The notes: generated from the sequence alone by a model not told the origin. Positions 48,951-58,695 are shown, counted from the first letter of the stretch. The stretch: DNA of 64,000 bases from Mucilaginibacter sp. CSA2-8R (GCF_038806765.1 NZ_CP152389.1:868001-932000), one strand, 5' to 3'. Program-made: numbers and translations.

Positions 48951-49376
48951 TTACGCTTTAACGTACTCAAAGCGGTTATTTTCTTCACTGCGTTCGCGGC
49001 GAAGTTTGCTTTCATTAGCTAATTTTAATAATATACCTGATAACTCAGAAGTTTTGAAATCTGAATCGTATTGATCTTTGCAATGCGTAGCTATATCTGC
49101 GATGGAGTGTGGCTGATCAAAAAAGTCTGTTTGCAATAGCTGGTTCAATACTTTTGTAGCACCCGGCTTTCGGAGGCTTTCCCGCTGCTTTGATTCTCCG
49201 TCTGCCTGGTAACTCCGCGGCTTTCTGAAAATTGTTTCGTCACTGTCTCTTTCTTCCAAAATTGAATCTAAAAGCCTGTCAACTATTTTTACCTGCACTG
49301 CTTCAGATTGAAAAGCGTTAACTACATCAGAGATTTCTAAAAGTTGTTTTTTAAGTTTTTCCGTTTGTTTGCTCAT
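48951..49376 (-). CDS. Hypothetical cytoplasmic protein, possible winged-helix C-terminus
   Basis: The 141-residue protein begins with a short coiled-coil stretch (about 1-40). Its last 60 residues (SIADIATHCKD, LSGILLKLANESKLRRERSE) have the spacing of a winged helix-turn-helix. No family was recognised. It stands alone, with a 458-base AT-rich gap upstream. Confidence 0.65.
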   Translation of the reverse strand: MSKQTEKLKKQLLEISDVVNAFQSEAVQVKIVDRLLDSILEERDSDETIFRKPRSYQADGESKQRESLRKPGATKVLNQLLQTDFFDQPHSIADIATHCKDQYDSDFKTSELSGILLKLANESKLRRERSEENNRFEYVKA

Positions 49377-49834
49377 GTTAACAATAATCCTTCGTTCCTT
49401 ATGATTAAGTTAATTATTAGTTTATACTATTGATTGCAGCAGTACCGACTAATAACATACTTGTGCCTATCTGCAATTCATAGAATAACGCAATAATAGC
49501 ATATTGTTTATGATAATTATACTATTGTATAGGTAACGAATTAGTGAGAATGATATTATTATATAAAGGATGTTCTAAAATTTTTTAGCACAATATTTTT
49601 TAATACGAAAAATTAAGATGTTAAGATTAAGAGAGGGTAAAATTGTTTACCTATAAAAAGAAAGCAAAACTTTATCGGAAGTATAGTTAGTGTAATTAAA
49701 ACGCTGATATTAAGTATTTTATTTAGATTTAGTATTTTTCTAAATAAGGCTGTTTGCTGTATAAGTATTACACCATCCCTGTTTCAAATTGGTTAATTAA
49801 GTCTTCCCATCAACCCGATTAATTGTTATTGATA
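49377..49834. other. AT-rich intergenic region without a gene
   Basis: These 458 bases lie upstream of one minus-strand gene and downstream of another. No frame longer than a dozen codons has coding character. I saw no convincing tRNA, small RNA fold or terminator. It may hold the promoter of the 141-residue protein gene. Confidence 0.6.
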
Positions 49835-50722
49835 TTAAAACTTGTTCTCCAAGCCAAGCAAGCCGAAAATCCCACCACTATGTATAACCAAAATGTTACT
49901 TTCAGGCTTAAAATAACTTTGATTAGCGAGGTCCAAAACGGCATAAAGGGCCTTTGCGGTATAAACCGGTTCGATCAAAATGCCGGTTGATGCTACAAAA
50001 GCTTTAATAAAGTTAATTAACTCAGGTTTAGTTTTGGCATAGCCACCAAAATGATAAGCGGTGTGTAACTGGTAGTTTGCCGGGGTATCTAAATAGGTAT
50101 CTATTTCTTGCTGCATGAAATCTCCATTTTTAAAAACCGGAACAGCATGGAACACAGATGGTGCTTGTTGCTGTTGCAAGCCGGCAATAATGCCGGCTGC
50201 CGTGGTGCCGGTACCACAAGCACAAAAAATATGATCGTAAGTTATCGGTAGTTCATCAACAAGCTCACTGCAGCCTTTTACTGCTTCGGGCGAGGCGCCG
50301 CCTTCATTAATAAAATAGGCTCGTGCATCGCCGCCAAAATGGTTTTGAAACAACAGACACTTATTTTTATAACTCTCGCGGTCGGTAAATATTAAGTTCA
50401 TGCCGTGCAGCCGACATAAAAACAAGGTGTTGTTTTGAACTTCTTCTCCCCGCACAAATCCCGTAGTTTTAAATCCGAATCTGGCTCCGGCAGCAGCAGT
50501 AGCCAGTAAGTGATTTGAAAATGCTCCACCAAAAGTTATTAGGTGAGTTTTATGCTGGTGGTGCGCGTTCTGAAGCAAATACTTTAATTTACGCCATTTA
50601 TTGCCGGATATTAACGGATGAATCAAGTCATCGCGCTTAATAAAAACGTTTAGCTTTTTTTCGGCAAATACCGGATGATTCCAGGCATGAATGGGACTGA
50701 AAATTTCTAAATCAAAACTCAT
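49835..50722 (-). CDS. ACC deaminase / D-cysteine desulfhydrase family PLP enzyme
   Basis: The 295-residue fold-type II PLP enzyme has the cofactor Lys in SGNKWRKLKYLL near residue 43, a TFGGAFSNHLLATAAAG phosphate-binding tract and CGTGTTAAGI. It could deaminate 1-aminocyclopropane-1-carboxylate or break down D-cysteine; the distinguishing residues cannot be judged by eye. It lies 6 bases after the DUF6588 gene on the same strand. Confidence 0.9.
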   Translation of the reverse strand: MSFDLEIFSPIHAWNHPVFAEKKLNVFIKRDDLIHPLISGNKWRKLKYLLQNAHHQHKTHLITFGGAFSNHLLATAAAGARFGFKTTGFVRGEEVQNNTLFLCRLHGMNLIFTDRESYKNKCLLFQNHFGGDARAYFINEGGASPEAVKGCSELVDELPITYDHIFCACGTGTTAAGIIAGLQQQQAPSVFHAVPVFKNGDFMQQEIDTYLDTPANYQLHTAYHFGGYAKTKPELINFIKAFVASTGILIEPVYTAKALYAVLDLANQSYFKPESNILVIHSGGIFGLLGLENKF

Positions 50723-50728
50723 CAGCCC

Positions 50729-51787
50729 TTAAAAGCCCAAACCAACACCTGCCGTAACCGACTTGTATTTTGCCAGGCTTCCGGATGCATAAAATTTAAG
50801 AAAAGCTAAATCCAACTGAAAGCCGGCATCCACCTTCACGTTATTAATACTGTTAATATTAATATTTACCGGATCAGTGTACACAGTATAGGTGGCTATA
50901 GCGTTGCTTACCGGAAAATTACCCAGCAAGCCTACATTAGTACGGGCAACGTTGTAACCTACTGCAGCAAACGGAGTAAAGAATAATAGTTTTTTTGAAA
51001 TGATAGCTTGAATGTTAAACCCACTGAAATGGCCTTCAATGCGTTGAGTGCTGAAGTCTGTCTTGCTGGCGCTGGCAGCATCAGGCACTTTACCTGCGCC
51101 GGGGCGTACTTCAACCGGTAGTTCGTAGTTTAAGCGGCTGTAACCTGCAGCAATGGCCAGATCAAACGGAGCCAGTTGCCTGCTTAAGCCGGTAAAAATA
51201 TCGTTCATTATATTATGCTTTACACCAAAGCCTATCATGCCGACCGAACCCAAATCGGTGCTAATTTTAGTTTTGGGTATATAGCGTACGGTAAAATCAG
51301 TGCTTTTAACTAAGCCAATAGTGGCTTGTATTTGCGGCGCTGGTATAACTGGGGTTATACGCTTAGGTAAAGTAAACTGGTCTATCAGCACGTTATTGTT
51401 AGAGTAAATGCCTAAAGTAGTGGGCGTCATACCATTATCGCCGGCAACGGTAGGCGTAATATTTGAACTGCCCGGGATAGGTTTGATATTGCCGGTTAAA
51501 CCTATTTGGGTAACATCGAAACTTTTATCGGCTGTGGGTACAAATACGCCCGAGGCCGATACCCGTACCTCAAAATGTAAAAAACCTTTGGTTTTAGCGG
51601 TATTAGTCCAGCCATTGTTTAGGCCGGTACCAAAACCTTTAAATAATGGAGTAGCGTAAGCATTTAATAGTTTCTCTGCATCACCCGGAGCCGCCTTTAA
51701 AAGTTGAGCAAAGCCGTCAGACTGTGCCTCAACCTGTAAAGTGCTAATAGTGAGAATAGTTATGATTAGGGACAAAACTTTCTTCAT
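50729..51787 (-). CDS. DUF6588 outer-membrane-type protein
   Basis: The ATG at 51787 gives a signal peptide (MKKVLSLIITILTISTLQVEAQ); a longer frame is not needed. The mature part, about 330 residues of alternating strands with an aromatic C-terminal end (KSVTAGVGLGF), is like a small outer-membrane beta-barrel of the DUF6588 type. No ligand can be assigned. A -7 element ends three bases before the start codon. Confidence 0.8.
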   Translation of the reverse strand: MKKVLSLIITILTISTLQVEAQSDGFAQLLKAAPGDAEKLLNAYATPLFKGFGTGLNNGWTNTAKTKGFLHFEVRVSASGVFVPTADKSFDVTQIGLTGNIKPIPGSSNITPTVAGDNGMTPTTLGIYSNNNVLIDQFTLPKRITPVIPAPQIQATIGLVKSTDFTVRYIPKTKISTDLGSVGMIGFGVKHNIMNDIFTGLSRQLAPFDLAIAAGYSRLNYELPVEVRPGAGKVPDAASASKTDFSTQRIEGHFSGFNIQAIISKKLLFFTPFAAVGYNVARTNVGLLGNFPVSNAIATYTVYTDPVNININSINNVKVDAGFQLDLAFLKFYASGSLAKYKSVTAGVGLGF

Positions 51788-51790
51788 GTT

Positions 51791-51798
51791 CAAATATA
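51791..51798 (-). promoter_or_regulatory. -7 element directly upstream of the DUF6588 gene
   Basis: On the minus strand TATATTTG fits TAnnTTTG and ends three bases before the ATG, predicting a leaderless transcript. Confidence 0.5.
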
Positions 51799-51834
51799 AT
51801 AAAAATAGCCAAGCCATGGCCCGCCTAAAAGGCG

Positions 51835-51842
51835 TATTTTTG
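51835..51842 (+). promoter_or_regulatory. -7 element directly upstream of the pseudouridine synthase gene
   Basis: TATTTTTG fits TAnnTTTG and ends five bases before the ATG at 51848. A small CGCCT/AGGCG hairpin precedes it. Confidence 0.5.
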
Positions 51843-51847
51843 CCAAA

Positions 51848-52891
51848 ATGTTAACAGATACTATACTGAATGAGAGCGATGAGCAGGATTTATATGAACA
51901 CCTGCGTATTGTGGTTGACAAAGGCCAGTCATTGCTGCGTATAGATAAGTTTTTGATGCATCGTGTAGAGAATGCGTCGCGTAACCGGATACAAAATGCC
52001 ATTGATTTAGGCAATGTGTTGGTTAATGATAAACCGATAAAAGCCAGTTATAAAGTTAAACCGGCCGACGTGATATCGGTGGTGTTACCGCATCCGCCGC
52101 GGGATACCGAGGTTTACCCCGAAAATATCCCGCTTGAGATTACTTATGAAGATGATGATGTGCTGGTGGTAAATAAAGCGGCGGGTATGGTGGTGCATCC
52201 GGGTTATAATAATTATACAGGTACACTGGTTAATGCCCTCGTATACCATTTTCAGCAATTACCAACGTTACCCGGTAATGATGGGCGCCCGGGTTTGGTG
52301 CACCGTATTGATAAAGACACGTCGGGTTTGCTGCTCATTAGTAAAAACGAGCGTGCGATGACCTGGCTTGCCCGGCAGTTTTTTGAGCATACTATTAACA
52401 GAAAATATCTGGCTTTAGCCTGGGGCGATTTAGAGCAAGACGGTACCATAACTGGCTACATAGGCCGTAGTATAGCCGACCGTCGTGTAATGTCCATTTA
52501 TGATGATGAGCAAAAAGGAAAATGGTCGGTAACGCATTATAAGGTTTTGGAGCGTTTTGGTTACGTAACACTGATTGAATGCCGTTTAGAAACTGGCCGC
52601 ACCCACCAAATAAGGGCGCATATGAAGCATATCGGCCACCCGCTTTTTAGCGATGCTACATACGGTGGTGACAAAATTATCAAGGGAACCACCTTTACTA
52701 AATATAAGCAGTTTATCGAAAATTGCTTTGAACTAATGCCCCGGCAAGCGCTGCATGCACAAAGTTTAGGTTTTGTGCATCCTAATACCCGTAAATCTGT
52801 TTATTTTGAGGCTCCTTTGCCGGCCGATTTTGAAGCTGTACTGCAAAAATGGAGAAAATATATTGCTGGTACGGTAGAGCAAAACGCTTAA
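51848..52891 (+). CDS. RluA-family 23S rRNA pseudouridine synthase
   Basis: This 347-residue enzyme has an N-terminal S4 RNA-binding domain (about 25-90) and the RluA catalytic domain with the nucleophile Asp in HRIDKDTSGLLL, plus the family motifs TGRTHQIRAHM and RQALHAQSLGF. Closest in layout is RluD, which modifies helix 69 of 23S rRNA. The class IV aminotransferase gene follows after 20 bases, likely in the same transcript. Confidence 0.93.
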   Translation: MLTDTILNESDEQDLYEHLRIVVDKGQSLLRIDKFLMHRVENASRNRIQNAIDLGNVLVNDKPIKASYKVKPADVISVVLPHPPRDTEVYPENIPLEITYEDDDVLVVNKAAGMVVHPGYNNYTGTLVNALVYHFQQLPTLPGNDGRPGLVHRIDKDTSGLLLISKNERAMTWLARQFFEHTINRKYLALAWGDLEQDGTITGYIGRSIADRRVMSIYDDEQKGKWSVTHYKVLERFGYVTLIECRLETGRTHQIRAHMKHIGHPLFSDATYGGDKIIKGTTFTKYKQFIENCFELMPRQALHAQSLGFVHPNTRKSVYFEAPLPADFEAVLQKWRKYIAGTVEQNA

Positions 52892-52911
52892 AACTTTGTT
52901 TACACTAACTC

Positions 52912-53748
52912 ATGATGCCAAATTTTGTGAATTTTAATGGTCAGCTGGCAGCTGCTGACAGTGCTTTGATAGGGGTTAGTAACCGGGCCTTTAAGTACGG
53001 CGATGGTTTGTTTGAAAGTATGCGCCTGGTAAACGGGCAGCTAAAATTTGCTGATTTACATGCTGAACGCCTGCAGCAGGGCATGAAAGCCCTAAAACTG
53101 GAGGGGTACAGTTTATTAGATAGCTGGTTTTTAAAAGATAAAGCTCAGGAATTAGGTGTCTGGAACAAGGCTAAACATGGCCGCTTAAGGCTTACCGTAT
53201 ATCGTGATGCAGGTGGCCTGTATACGCCCGACGATAACAAATCGGGCTGGTGCCTGGAACTTATTCCAAGTGAGGTGGCAAATTATCGGTTAAACCAAAA
53301 AGGTTTAATTATGGATGTTTACACCGAAGTGCTAAAGCCGGTTAATTACCTGTCTAATTATAAAACATGCAATGCATTGCCTTATGTGATGGCGGGGCTA
53401 TATAAAAACGAACATAAACTGGACGACGTATTTTTATTAAACCAGGGCGGTTTCTTGTGTGAAAGCATTAGCTCTAACGTTTTTGTTTGGTACCAGGATC
53501 ATTTATACACTCCGGCTTTAAGCGAAGGTTGTGTTGCAGGCATTATGAGGCAGGTAGTTATTAACCTTTGCATCGAAAAAGAGATACCAGTAACCGAGGC
53601 ACAAATTAACCCTGACATATTGCACCAGGCCGATGAAGTTTTTATAACCAACGCTACCCGTGGTGTGCAATGGGTTATAGGTTATGGTATTAAACGATAT
53701 TTTAATGGCTTAAGTAAAATGCTTATTGATGGAATAAATAAGCTGTAA
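52912..53748 (+). CDS. Class IV PLP aminotransferase (aminodeoxychorismate lyase or branched-chain type)
   Basis: The 278-residue fold-type IV PLP enzyme has the cofactor Lys in SNYKTCNALPYV, plus FKYGDGLFESMRL and ESISSNVFVW. The size and the window's other folate genes favour 4-amino-4-deoxychorismate lyase (pabC), but branched-chain and D-amino-acid aminotransferases share these motifs. Two adjacent ATGs can serve as start. Confidence 0.85.
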   Translation: MMPNFVNFNGQLAAADSALIGVSNRAFKYGDGLFESMRLVNGQLKFADLHAERLQQGMKALKLEGYSLLDSWFLKDKAQELGVWNKAKHGRLRLTVYRDAGGLYTPDDNKSGWCLELIPSEVANYRLNQKGLIMDVYTEVLKPVNYLSNYKTCNALPYVMAGLYKNEHKLDDVFLLNQGGFLCESISSNVFVWYQDHLYTPALSEGCVAGIMRQVVINLCIEKEIPVTEAQINPDILHQADEVFITNATRGVQWVIGYGIKRYFNGLSKMLIDGINKL

Positions 53749-53919
53749 AATACCACTACAACTGAGATCTAGTAATTGTAATTTCACTCGAAAGTATCAT
53801 TCCGAAATCCGCTAACTGGTGAATTTGTATTTTGTCGTTTGTATCACAAGAAACCAGGCGGGTTGTATTTCAATTAATTATATGCCAAATTGCGGGTGAT
53901 GGTTAATCTGAATATCTCC

Positions 53920-55281
53920 ATGAACAGAATATTTGCTGCCTTAGCAATATTGGTATTTTGTTTCAATTCGTGTAATCCTCATCAAGAACCAAAAGCATCA
54001 AGGACAGAAAAGCTTAAAGAAATTCTCGGCAATATTAAAGTTCCGCAAATATCGTCCAACCAAATCGTCCTGACTAACGTTGGTGCCAAAGGCGATTCGG
54101 CAACCGACAGTAAACCCGCATTCGACAAAGCAATGGCTGAGTGTAAAGCCCAGGGCGGCTGTAAAGTAGTGGTTCCAGCCGGTACTTACTTGGTTAATGG
54201 GCCAATTCACCTGGTAGATAATACCTGTATCGAATTACAAAAGGGAGCCAAGCTAATATTTGGCACCCATCCCGAGAGTTACCTACCTGTAGTGCCTACC
54301 AGTTGGGAAGGCACCTTTGTCAAAAATTATAGTCCGCTCATTTATGCCTATAAAGTTAAAAATGTATCCATTATAGGCGAAGGTACTGTTGACGGCAACG
54401 GTAGGGATGGCTTTGGCAAATGGTATAACAGGCAAAAGCCTGATCAGGAATTGAGCCGTAAGATGAATCATGAAAATGTACCGTTAGTTAATCGTGTGTT
54501 TGGTAAAGGGCATTACCTGCGGCCACAATTCATTCAGTTTTTTGAATGTAAAAATGTATTGATTGAGGGTATAACCATCATTAATTCGCCGTTTTGGTCG
54601 GTTCACTTTTTAAAATCAGTAAACGTTACGGCCAGGAAGGTAAAGTTTAATGCGTTTAATAAAAACAACGATGGTTTCGACCCCGAATATTCTAAAAACG
54701 TTTTAATTGAAGATATCGATTTTAACAACGCCGACGACAACGTGGCCATAAAAGCAGGGCGCGACCGCGAAGGGTGGAATACAGCATCGCCATCCGAAAA
54801 CATTGTCATTCGTAATTGCAGGTTTAAGGGGCTGCATGGTGTAGTTATTGGTAGCGAAATGTCGGCTGGTGTACAAAGTGTATTTGTAGAAAACTGTACC
54901 TACGGCGGTTACTGCAAGCGTGGCATCTACTTAAAATCTAATCCCGACCGGGGCGGATTTATTAAAGATGTGTTTGTTAAAAATGTGAAGTTCGGCGAGG
55001 TTGAGGACGGTATATTTATTACCTCTTTTTACCACGGCGAGGGTAGAGGTCACGTTACCGACATTCATAATATTTATTTTGACAATGTAAGCTTTAAATC
55101 GGCAACGCATACCGGGCTGGCTATACAAGGCTATACCGGCAAAAAAGTGCAAGGCGTTTACTTTTCAAATATTAAAATCGACTCCTGCACTAACGGCATC
55201 AGTTTTACCAACGCCGAAAATATTGTTTTTAGTAATATAACCATTGGTAAGGAGGCGGCTGCACCGTCGGCTGTAAAATAA
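53920..55281 (+). CDS. GH28-family glycosidase (polygalacturonase-like) lipoprotein
   Basis: The ATG at 53920 begins a lipoprotein signal (MNRIFAALAILVFCFNSC); an upstream TTG is dismissed. The mature protein is a right-handed beta-helix of GH28, with catalytic aspartates in NADDNVAIKAGRD (about 275-287) and the GSEMSAGV motif. Residues around GVGAKGDSATDSKPAFDKAM-type N-terminal tract (here LTNVGAKGDSATDS) are typical. It hydrolyses alpha-linked galacturonides or rhamnogalacturonan and is probably attached to a membrane facing the periplasm or surface. Confidence 0.92.
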   Translation: MNRIFAALAILVFCFNSCNPHQEPKASRTEKLKEILGNIKVPQISSNQIVLTNVGAKGDSATDSKPAFDKAMAECKAQGGCKVVVPAGTYLVNGPIHLVDNTCIELQKGAKLIFGTHPESYLPVVPTSWEGTFVKNYSPLIYAYKVKNVSIIGEGTVDGNGRDGFGKWYNRQKPDQELSRKMNHENVPLVNRVFGKGHYLRPQFIQFFECKNVLIEGITIINSPFWSVHFLKSVNVTARKVKFNAFNKNNDGFDPEYSKNVLIEDIDFNNADDNVAIKAGRDREGWNTASPSENIVIRNCRFKGLHGVVIGSEMSAGVQSVFVENCTYGGYCKRGIYLKSNPDRGGFIKDVFVKNVKFGEVEDGIFITSFYHGEGRGHVTDIHNIYFDNVSFKSATHTGLAIQGYTGKKVQGVYFSNIKIDSCTNGISFTNAENIVFSNITIGKEAAAPSAVK

Positions 55282-55355
55282 ATTTTCTAAGCAGTAATAT
55301 TTCACAGGAGCTGATTATTGTGAGAGAAGCGAAAGGGGCTTTAATCATTAATTAT

Positions 55356-55392
55356 ACCCTTCACTTTATAATTATGTTATTAAGTGAAGGGT
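55356..55392. terminator. Terminator between GH28 and ABC-F genes
   Basis: A perfect 11-bp stem (55356-55366 with 55382-55392) is followed by TGTTTAATT. It can serve the plus strand and possibly the convergent gene. Confidence 0.7.
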
Positions 55393-55454
55393 TGTTTAAT
55401 TGATTTGATCGCACTGCTGGAGGGCAGCAGCTATCTGTTTTAGATTATATCAAA

Positions 55455-57089
55455 TTAGCTTTGCTCAATCTCTTTCAGGCTGTTCATCTTTTTATAAGCC
55501 AAAAATCCTTTGATGTCTTCAAAGTGTTCGCGAACGCGTTTGTTGCCAAATTCGAATACCTTGGTTACCAGGCCATCCAAAAAGTCGCGGTCGTGAGATA
55601 CCAGGATCAGCGTACCATCAAAATCTTTCAGCGCATCTTTGATGATGTCTTTGGTTTTCATGTCCAGGTGGTTGGTCGGCTCATCCAGTATCAATAAGTT
55701 TACCGGCTCCAGCAATAGTTTAATCATGGCCAAACGTGTTTTTTCGCCGCCCGAGAGTACCTTGACTTTTTTGGTGGTATCATCGCCGCTAAACATAAAG
55801 GCACCTAACAGGTCACGGATTTTAAGTGTATTATCCGATAGCGGAATCTGGTCTATGGTATCGTACACCGTCATGCTCTCATCCAGCAAGGCAGCCTGGT
55901 TTTGGGCAAAGTAGCCGATTTTAGCATTATGGCCAATTTTTAAGCTTCCCTCCACCTCAATTTCCTTCATTAAAGCTTTGATCATGGTTGATTTGCCCTC
56001 GCCGTTTTTACCTACAAATGCCACCTTCTCACCACGTTCAATCACCATGGATGCGTTTTTAAATACCACGTGGTCTCCATAGCTTTTTCTCAGGTCTTCT
56101 ACAATTACCGGGTATTGGCCCGACCGTGGCGACGGCGGAAACTTTAATCTTAAGGCCGAAGTATCCACCTCATCAATCTCAATAACCTCTAGTTTCTCCA
56201 GCATTTTAACCCGGGATTGTACCTGCAGGGTTTTTGAATATGTGCCTCTAAATCGGTCGATGAACTCCATATTGTCGGCAATAAAGCGCTGCTGCTCCTC
56301 GTAAGCTTTTAGCTGGTGCTGGCGGCGATCGGCACGCAGTTGCAGGTAATGGCTGTACTTGGCTTTATAATCATAAATGCGGCCCATAGTTACCTCAATG
56401 GTCCGGTTGGTAATGTTGTCCACAAAAGCCCTGTCGTGCGAGATGACCATTACGGCTTTGGCTGAGTTTACCAAAAAGTCTTCCAGCCATTGGATACTCT
56501 CAATATCCATGTGGTTGGTGGGCTCATCCAGCAAAATTAAATCCGGTTTTTTCAGCAAGATTTTAGCCAGCTCAATACGCATACGCCAGCCTCCCGAAAA
56601 CTCAGAGGTAAGCCGGTTAAAATCCTGACGCTCGAAACCCAGACCTTTTAATACTTTTTCCGCCTCGGCATCGTAATTTGCATCTTCAACACTGTAAACT
56701 TTTTCGCTCAATTCCGACACCCGCTCAATTAACTTCATATAATCATCGCTGTCGTAATCGGTGCGGATGTTGAGTTGCTCGTTAACCTCATCCAGTTCTT
56801 TTTGCATCTGGTTGGCTTCGGCAAAAGCCTTCATGGTTTCTTCAAACACCGTTACCTTGTCCGGGGTAAGCAAGTGCTGCGGCAGGTAGGCAATCACGGC
56901 CTCTTTAGGGCCGGTAACGCTACCGGTAGTAGGCTTGGCCTCACCCGCAATAATTTTGAGGATGGTAGATTTACCCGCCCCATTTTTACCCATCAGGGCT
57001 ATCTTATCATTCTCGTTGATAGAGAAAGTTACATCGCTGAATAGTGTTGTCCCGCCAAACGAAACGGAAATATTATTGACATTGATCAT
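55455..57089 (-). CDS. ABC-F family ATPase (ribosome-associated)
   Basis: Two ABC domains lie in one 544-residue chain with no membrane segments. Walker A motifs are GKNGAGKST and GKNGEGKST, the signatures are FSGGWRMRIELA and LSGGEKTRLAM, and Walker B motifs are LILLDEPTNHMD and LLILDEPTNHLD. The interdomain linker contains a basic, helical P-site-tRNA-interaction region (about 235-300). ABC-F proteins act on the ribosome in translation or antibiotic protection. The start is ATG 57089, because a -7 element overlaps the earlier ATG at 57098. Confidence 0.93.
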   Translation of the reverse strand: MINVNNISVSFGGTTLFSDVTFSINENDKIALMGKNGAGKSTILKIIAGEAKPTTGSVTGPKEAVIAYLPQHLLTPDKVTVFEETMKAFAEANQMQKELDEVNEQLNIRTDYDSDDYMKLIERVSELSEKVYSVEDANYDAEAEKVLKGLGFERQDFNRLTSEFSGGWRMRIELAKILLKKPDLILLDEPTNHMDIESIQWLEDFLVNSAKAVMVISHDRAFVDNITNRTIEVTMGRIYDYKAKYSHYLQLRADRRQHQLKAYEEQQRFIADNMEFIDRFRGTYSKTLQVQSRVKMLEKLEVIEIDEVDTSALRLKFPPSPRSGQYPVIVEDLRKSYGDHVVFKNASMVIERGEKVAFVGKNGEGKSTMIKALMKEIEVEGSLKIGHNAKIGYFAQNQAALLDESMTVYDTIDQIPLSDNTLKIRDLLGAFMFSGDDTTKKVKVLSGGEKTRLAMIKLLLEPVNLLILDEPTNHLDMKTKDIIKDALKDFDGTLILVSHDRDFLDGLVTKVFEFGNKRVREHFEDIKGFLAYKKMNSLKEIEQS

Positions 57090-57095
57090 TAAGTG

Positions 57096-57103
57096 CAAAG
57101 ATA
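57096..57103 (-). promoter_or_regulatory. -7 element directly upstream of the ABC-F gene
   Basis: On the minus strand TATCTTTG fits TAnnTTTG. It ends six bases before the chosen ATG and covers the alternative one. Confidence 0.5.
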
Positions 57104-57255
57104 AACACTGGTGGGGTAGTTAGTGGGGTGTGCGGTGAAGAAATTAGTGGGGGAGGTTTGTATGGTTCGATAATTAGATAACAGTTGTTTAGATTTTGTA
57201 CCTGCCCAAAAAAAGTCATAGGTGGAAAGATGGATATTTTTATTATTTATCAAGA

Positions 57256-58401
57256 TTAGTATTTGACAGCTTGTTCCGTCCATGTAGGGCCATCAATGGT
57301 AAATATGCCGTTTCTAAAATATAGCGGTTCGATACCTAAATGACCTTTAGGTAAGTTGCCTTCGTCAGAAGATTTAAAGGTTTTTCCATCAAAAATCATA
57401 TAGTGGCACGAACTCCATAGTTTACCGTCGGGGCCCTCAAAAATGGCGTTGTGCCCGGTTTCTGCATAAGGATCTTTAGTGTCATTAAATTCACCGGCTA
57501 CTCTTGCGCCGGCACCGCGATAGATAGCTTTACGCGTGCCGAATATAGGCTCAGGCGAGGCGAGCTCCCAAGGGCCCAACGGAGATCTTGAGCGTAGCAA
57601 ACCTACTTCATATCCACGTGTCCAAGTAGAAAAAAACATATAATAAATGCCTTCGCGCTTAAGCACGAAAGGACCTTCAATGCCACCCCACATCCACTTA
57701 GGATTTTCCTTGTCCGTGGCATTCCTGAACTTTTGTAACTCACCAATAAGTTTCCCGCGGGGAAGATCAATCTTAGCCTGGAACAAGCCATTGCCACTAC
57801 AATACAGGTAAGTCTGGCCATCTTCATCTTCAAATAGGGTTGCATCATTATTGTATTGAGGGGTCAACGGTCCGTTCACTAATTTGTAAGGCCCTGTAAC
57901 TTTATCTGCCGAAAAAAGCCATACGCTATGCGTTTTCATGCCTTTCGGATCTTCCTGCGTGACCTTGCCACTATTAACGGTTAACCAGTATTTGTTCCGG
58001 ATATAGTGTATTTCGGGTGCCCAAAATCTTCCATTGTACGGGCAGTCGTCAGCAAGTTTTGAACCGTTAATCAACCAAGCTTGCTGCTTCCAGTGAATCA
58101 AGTCGTCAGACACTAACAAACGTACGCCGGGATTATGACCAGACCAAACTGGCAGCGATGTACCTGTAGCATACCATTTTTTACCAACCTTAATGATGAA
58201 ATAATCGCGCATACTCTTTGAGGTATCCTTTGTGATGGGATTGGTATACTTAAAAACGTGTGTTCTGGGCTTTGAAAGTTTCTGTTCCCCATGACTTTTT
58301 ACAAACGCTGGCCGTTCATCCATAGTTACAGCCTGTCCGTACACCAAAGCACAGCTTAGTAGTAAAATTCCTAATAATGTATTAAACCGGATTATATTCA
58401 T
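57256..58401 (-). CDS. GH43-family glycoside hydrolase, secreted
   Basis: The 381-residue protein has a signal peptide ending near VYGQA and a five-bladed propeller of the GH43/GH117 clan. The sequence shows NPITKDTSKSMRDYFIIKVGKKWYATGT at the first blade, FWAPEIHYIRNKYWLTVN (typical GH43) and a GGIEGPFVLKREGIYY motif with the acid/base Glu candidate. It cleaves arabinose, xylose or galactose linkages. It is the last chromosomal-backbone gene before the tRNA-bounded island. Confidence 0.9.
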   Translation of the reverse strand: MNIIRFNTLLGILLLSCALVYGQAVTMDERPAFVKSHGEQKLSKPRTHVFKYTNPITKDTSKSMRDYFIIKVGKKWYATGTSLPVWSGHNPGVRLLVSDDLIHWKQQAWLINGSKLADDCPYNGRFWAPEIHYIRNKYWLTVNSGKVTQEDPKGMKTHSVWLFSADKVTGPYKLVNGPLTPQYNNDATLFEDEDGQTYLYCSGNGLFQAKIDLPRGKLIGELQKFRNATDKENPKWMWGGIEGPFVLKREGIYYMFFSTWTRGYEVGLLRSRSPLGPWELASPEPIFGTRKAIYRGAGARVAGEFNDTKDPYAETGHNAIFEGPDGKLWSSCHYMIFDGKTFKSSDEGNLPKGHLGIEPLYFRNGIFTIDGPTWTEQAVKY

Positions 58402-58636
58402 GTTTAATTAGTTGTAAAAAGTTATTGGAGGTATGAAGTAGTAGCCCAATCGGCATGACACCATTAAGATCTAATGATAAAAATATTGCACGTAAACATA
58501 TAAATTTAAAGTAAAGGTTATTGTATTAAGATAATTAAAAGGCTTGTGCATCAAGCCAGATTTTAGGTTATGCTCTATAATAGTTATTAAACATTGTATT
58601 ATGGCAAAACCTTGGCATTACAAAGGGAGATTAATG
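58402..58636. other. Intergenic region upstream of the GH43 gene
   Basis: This AT-rich stretch carries the expected upstream region of the minus-strand GH43 gene. I see no gene or strong fold in it. Confidence 0.6.
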
Positions 58637-58671
58637 AAAAAACCCCTTAAATCAGTGATTTAAGGGGTTTT
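58637..58671 (-). terminator. Terminator of the displaced tRNA gene
   Basis: A perfect 16-bp inverted repeat (58639-58654 with 58656-58671) around a single base is followed on the minus strand by TTTTTT. It lies 25 bases beyond the 3' end of the tRNA fragment, as expected for the original tRNA transcript. Confidence 0.8.
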
Positions 58672-58695
58672 GATGCCTCCTGAAGGAGTACTTTG

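Noticed and set aside
49377-49834. Hidden small gene or RNA in the 458-base gap
   Set aside because: Only very short frames occur, with no start-site signals and no stable GC-rich fold.
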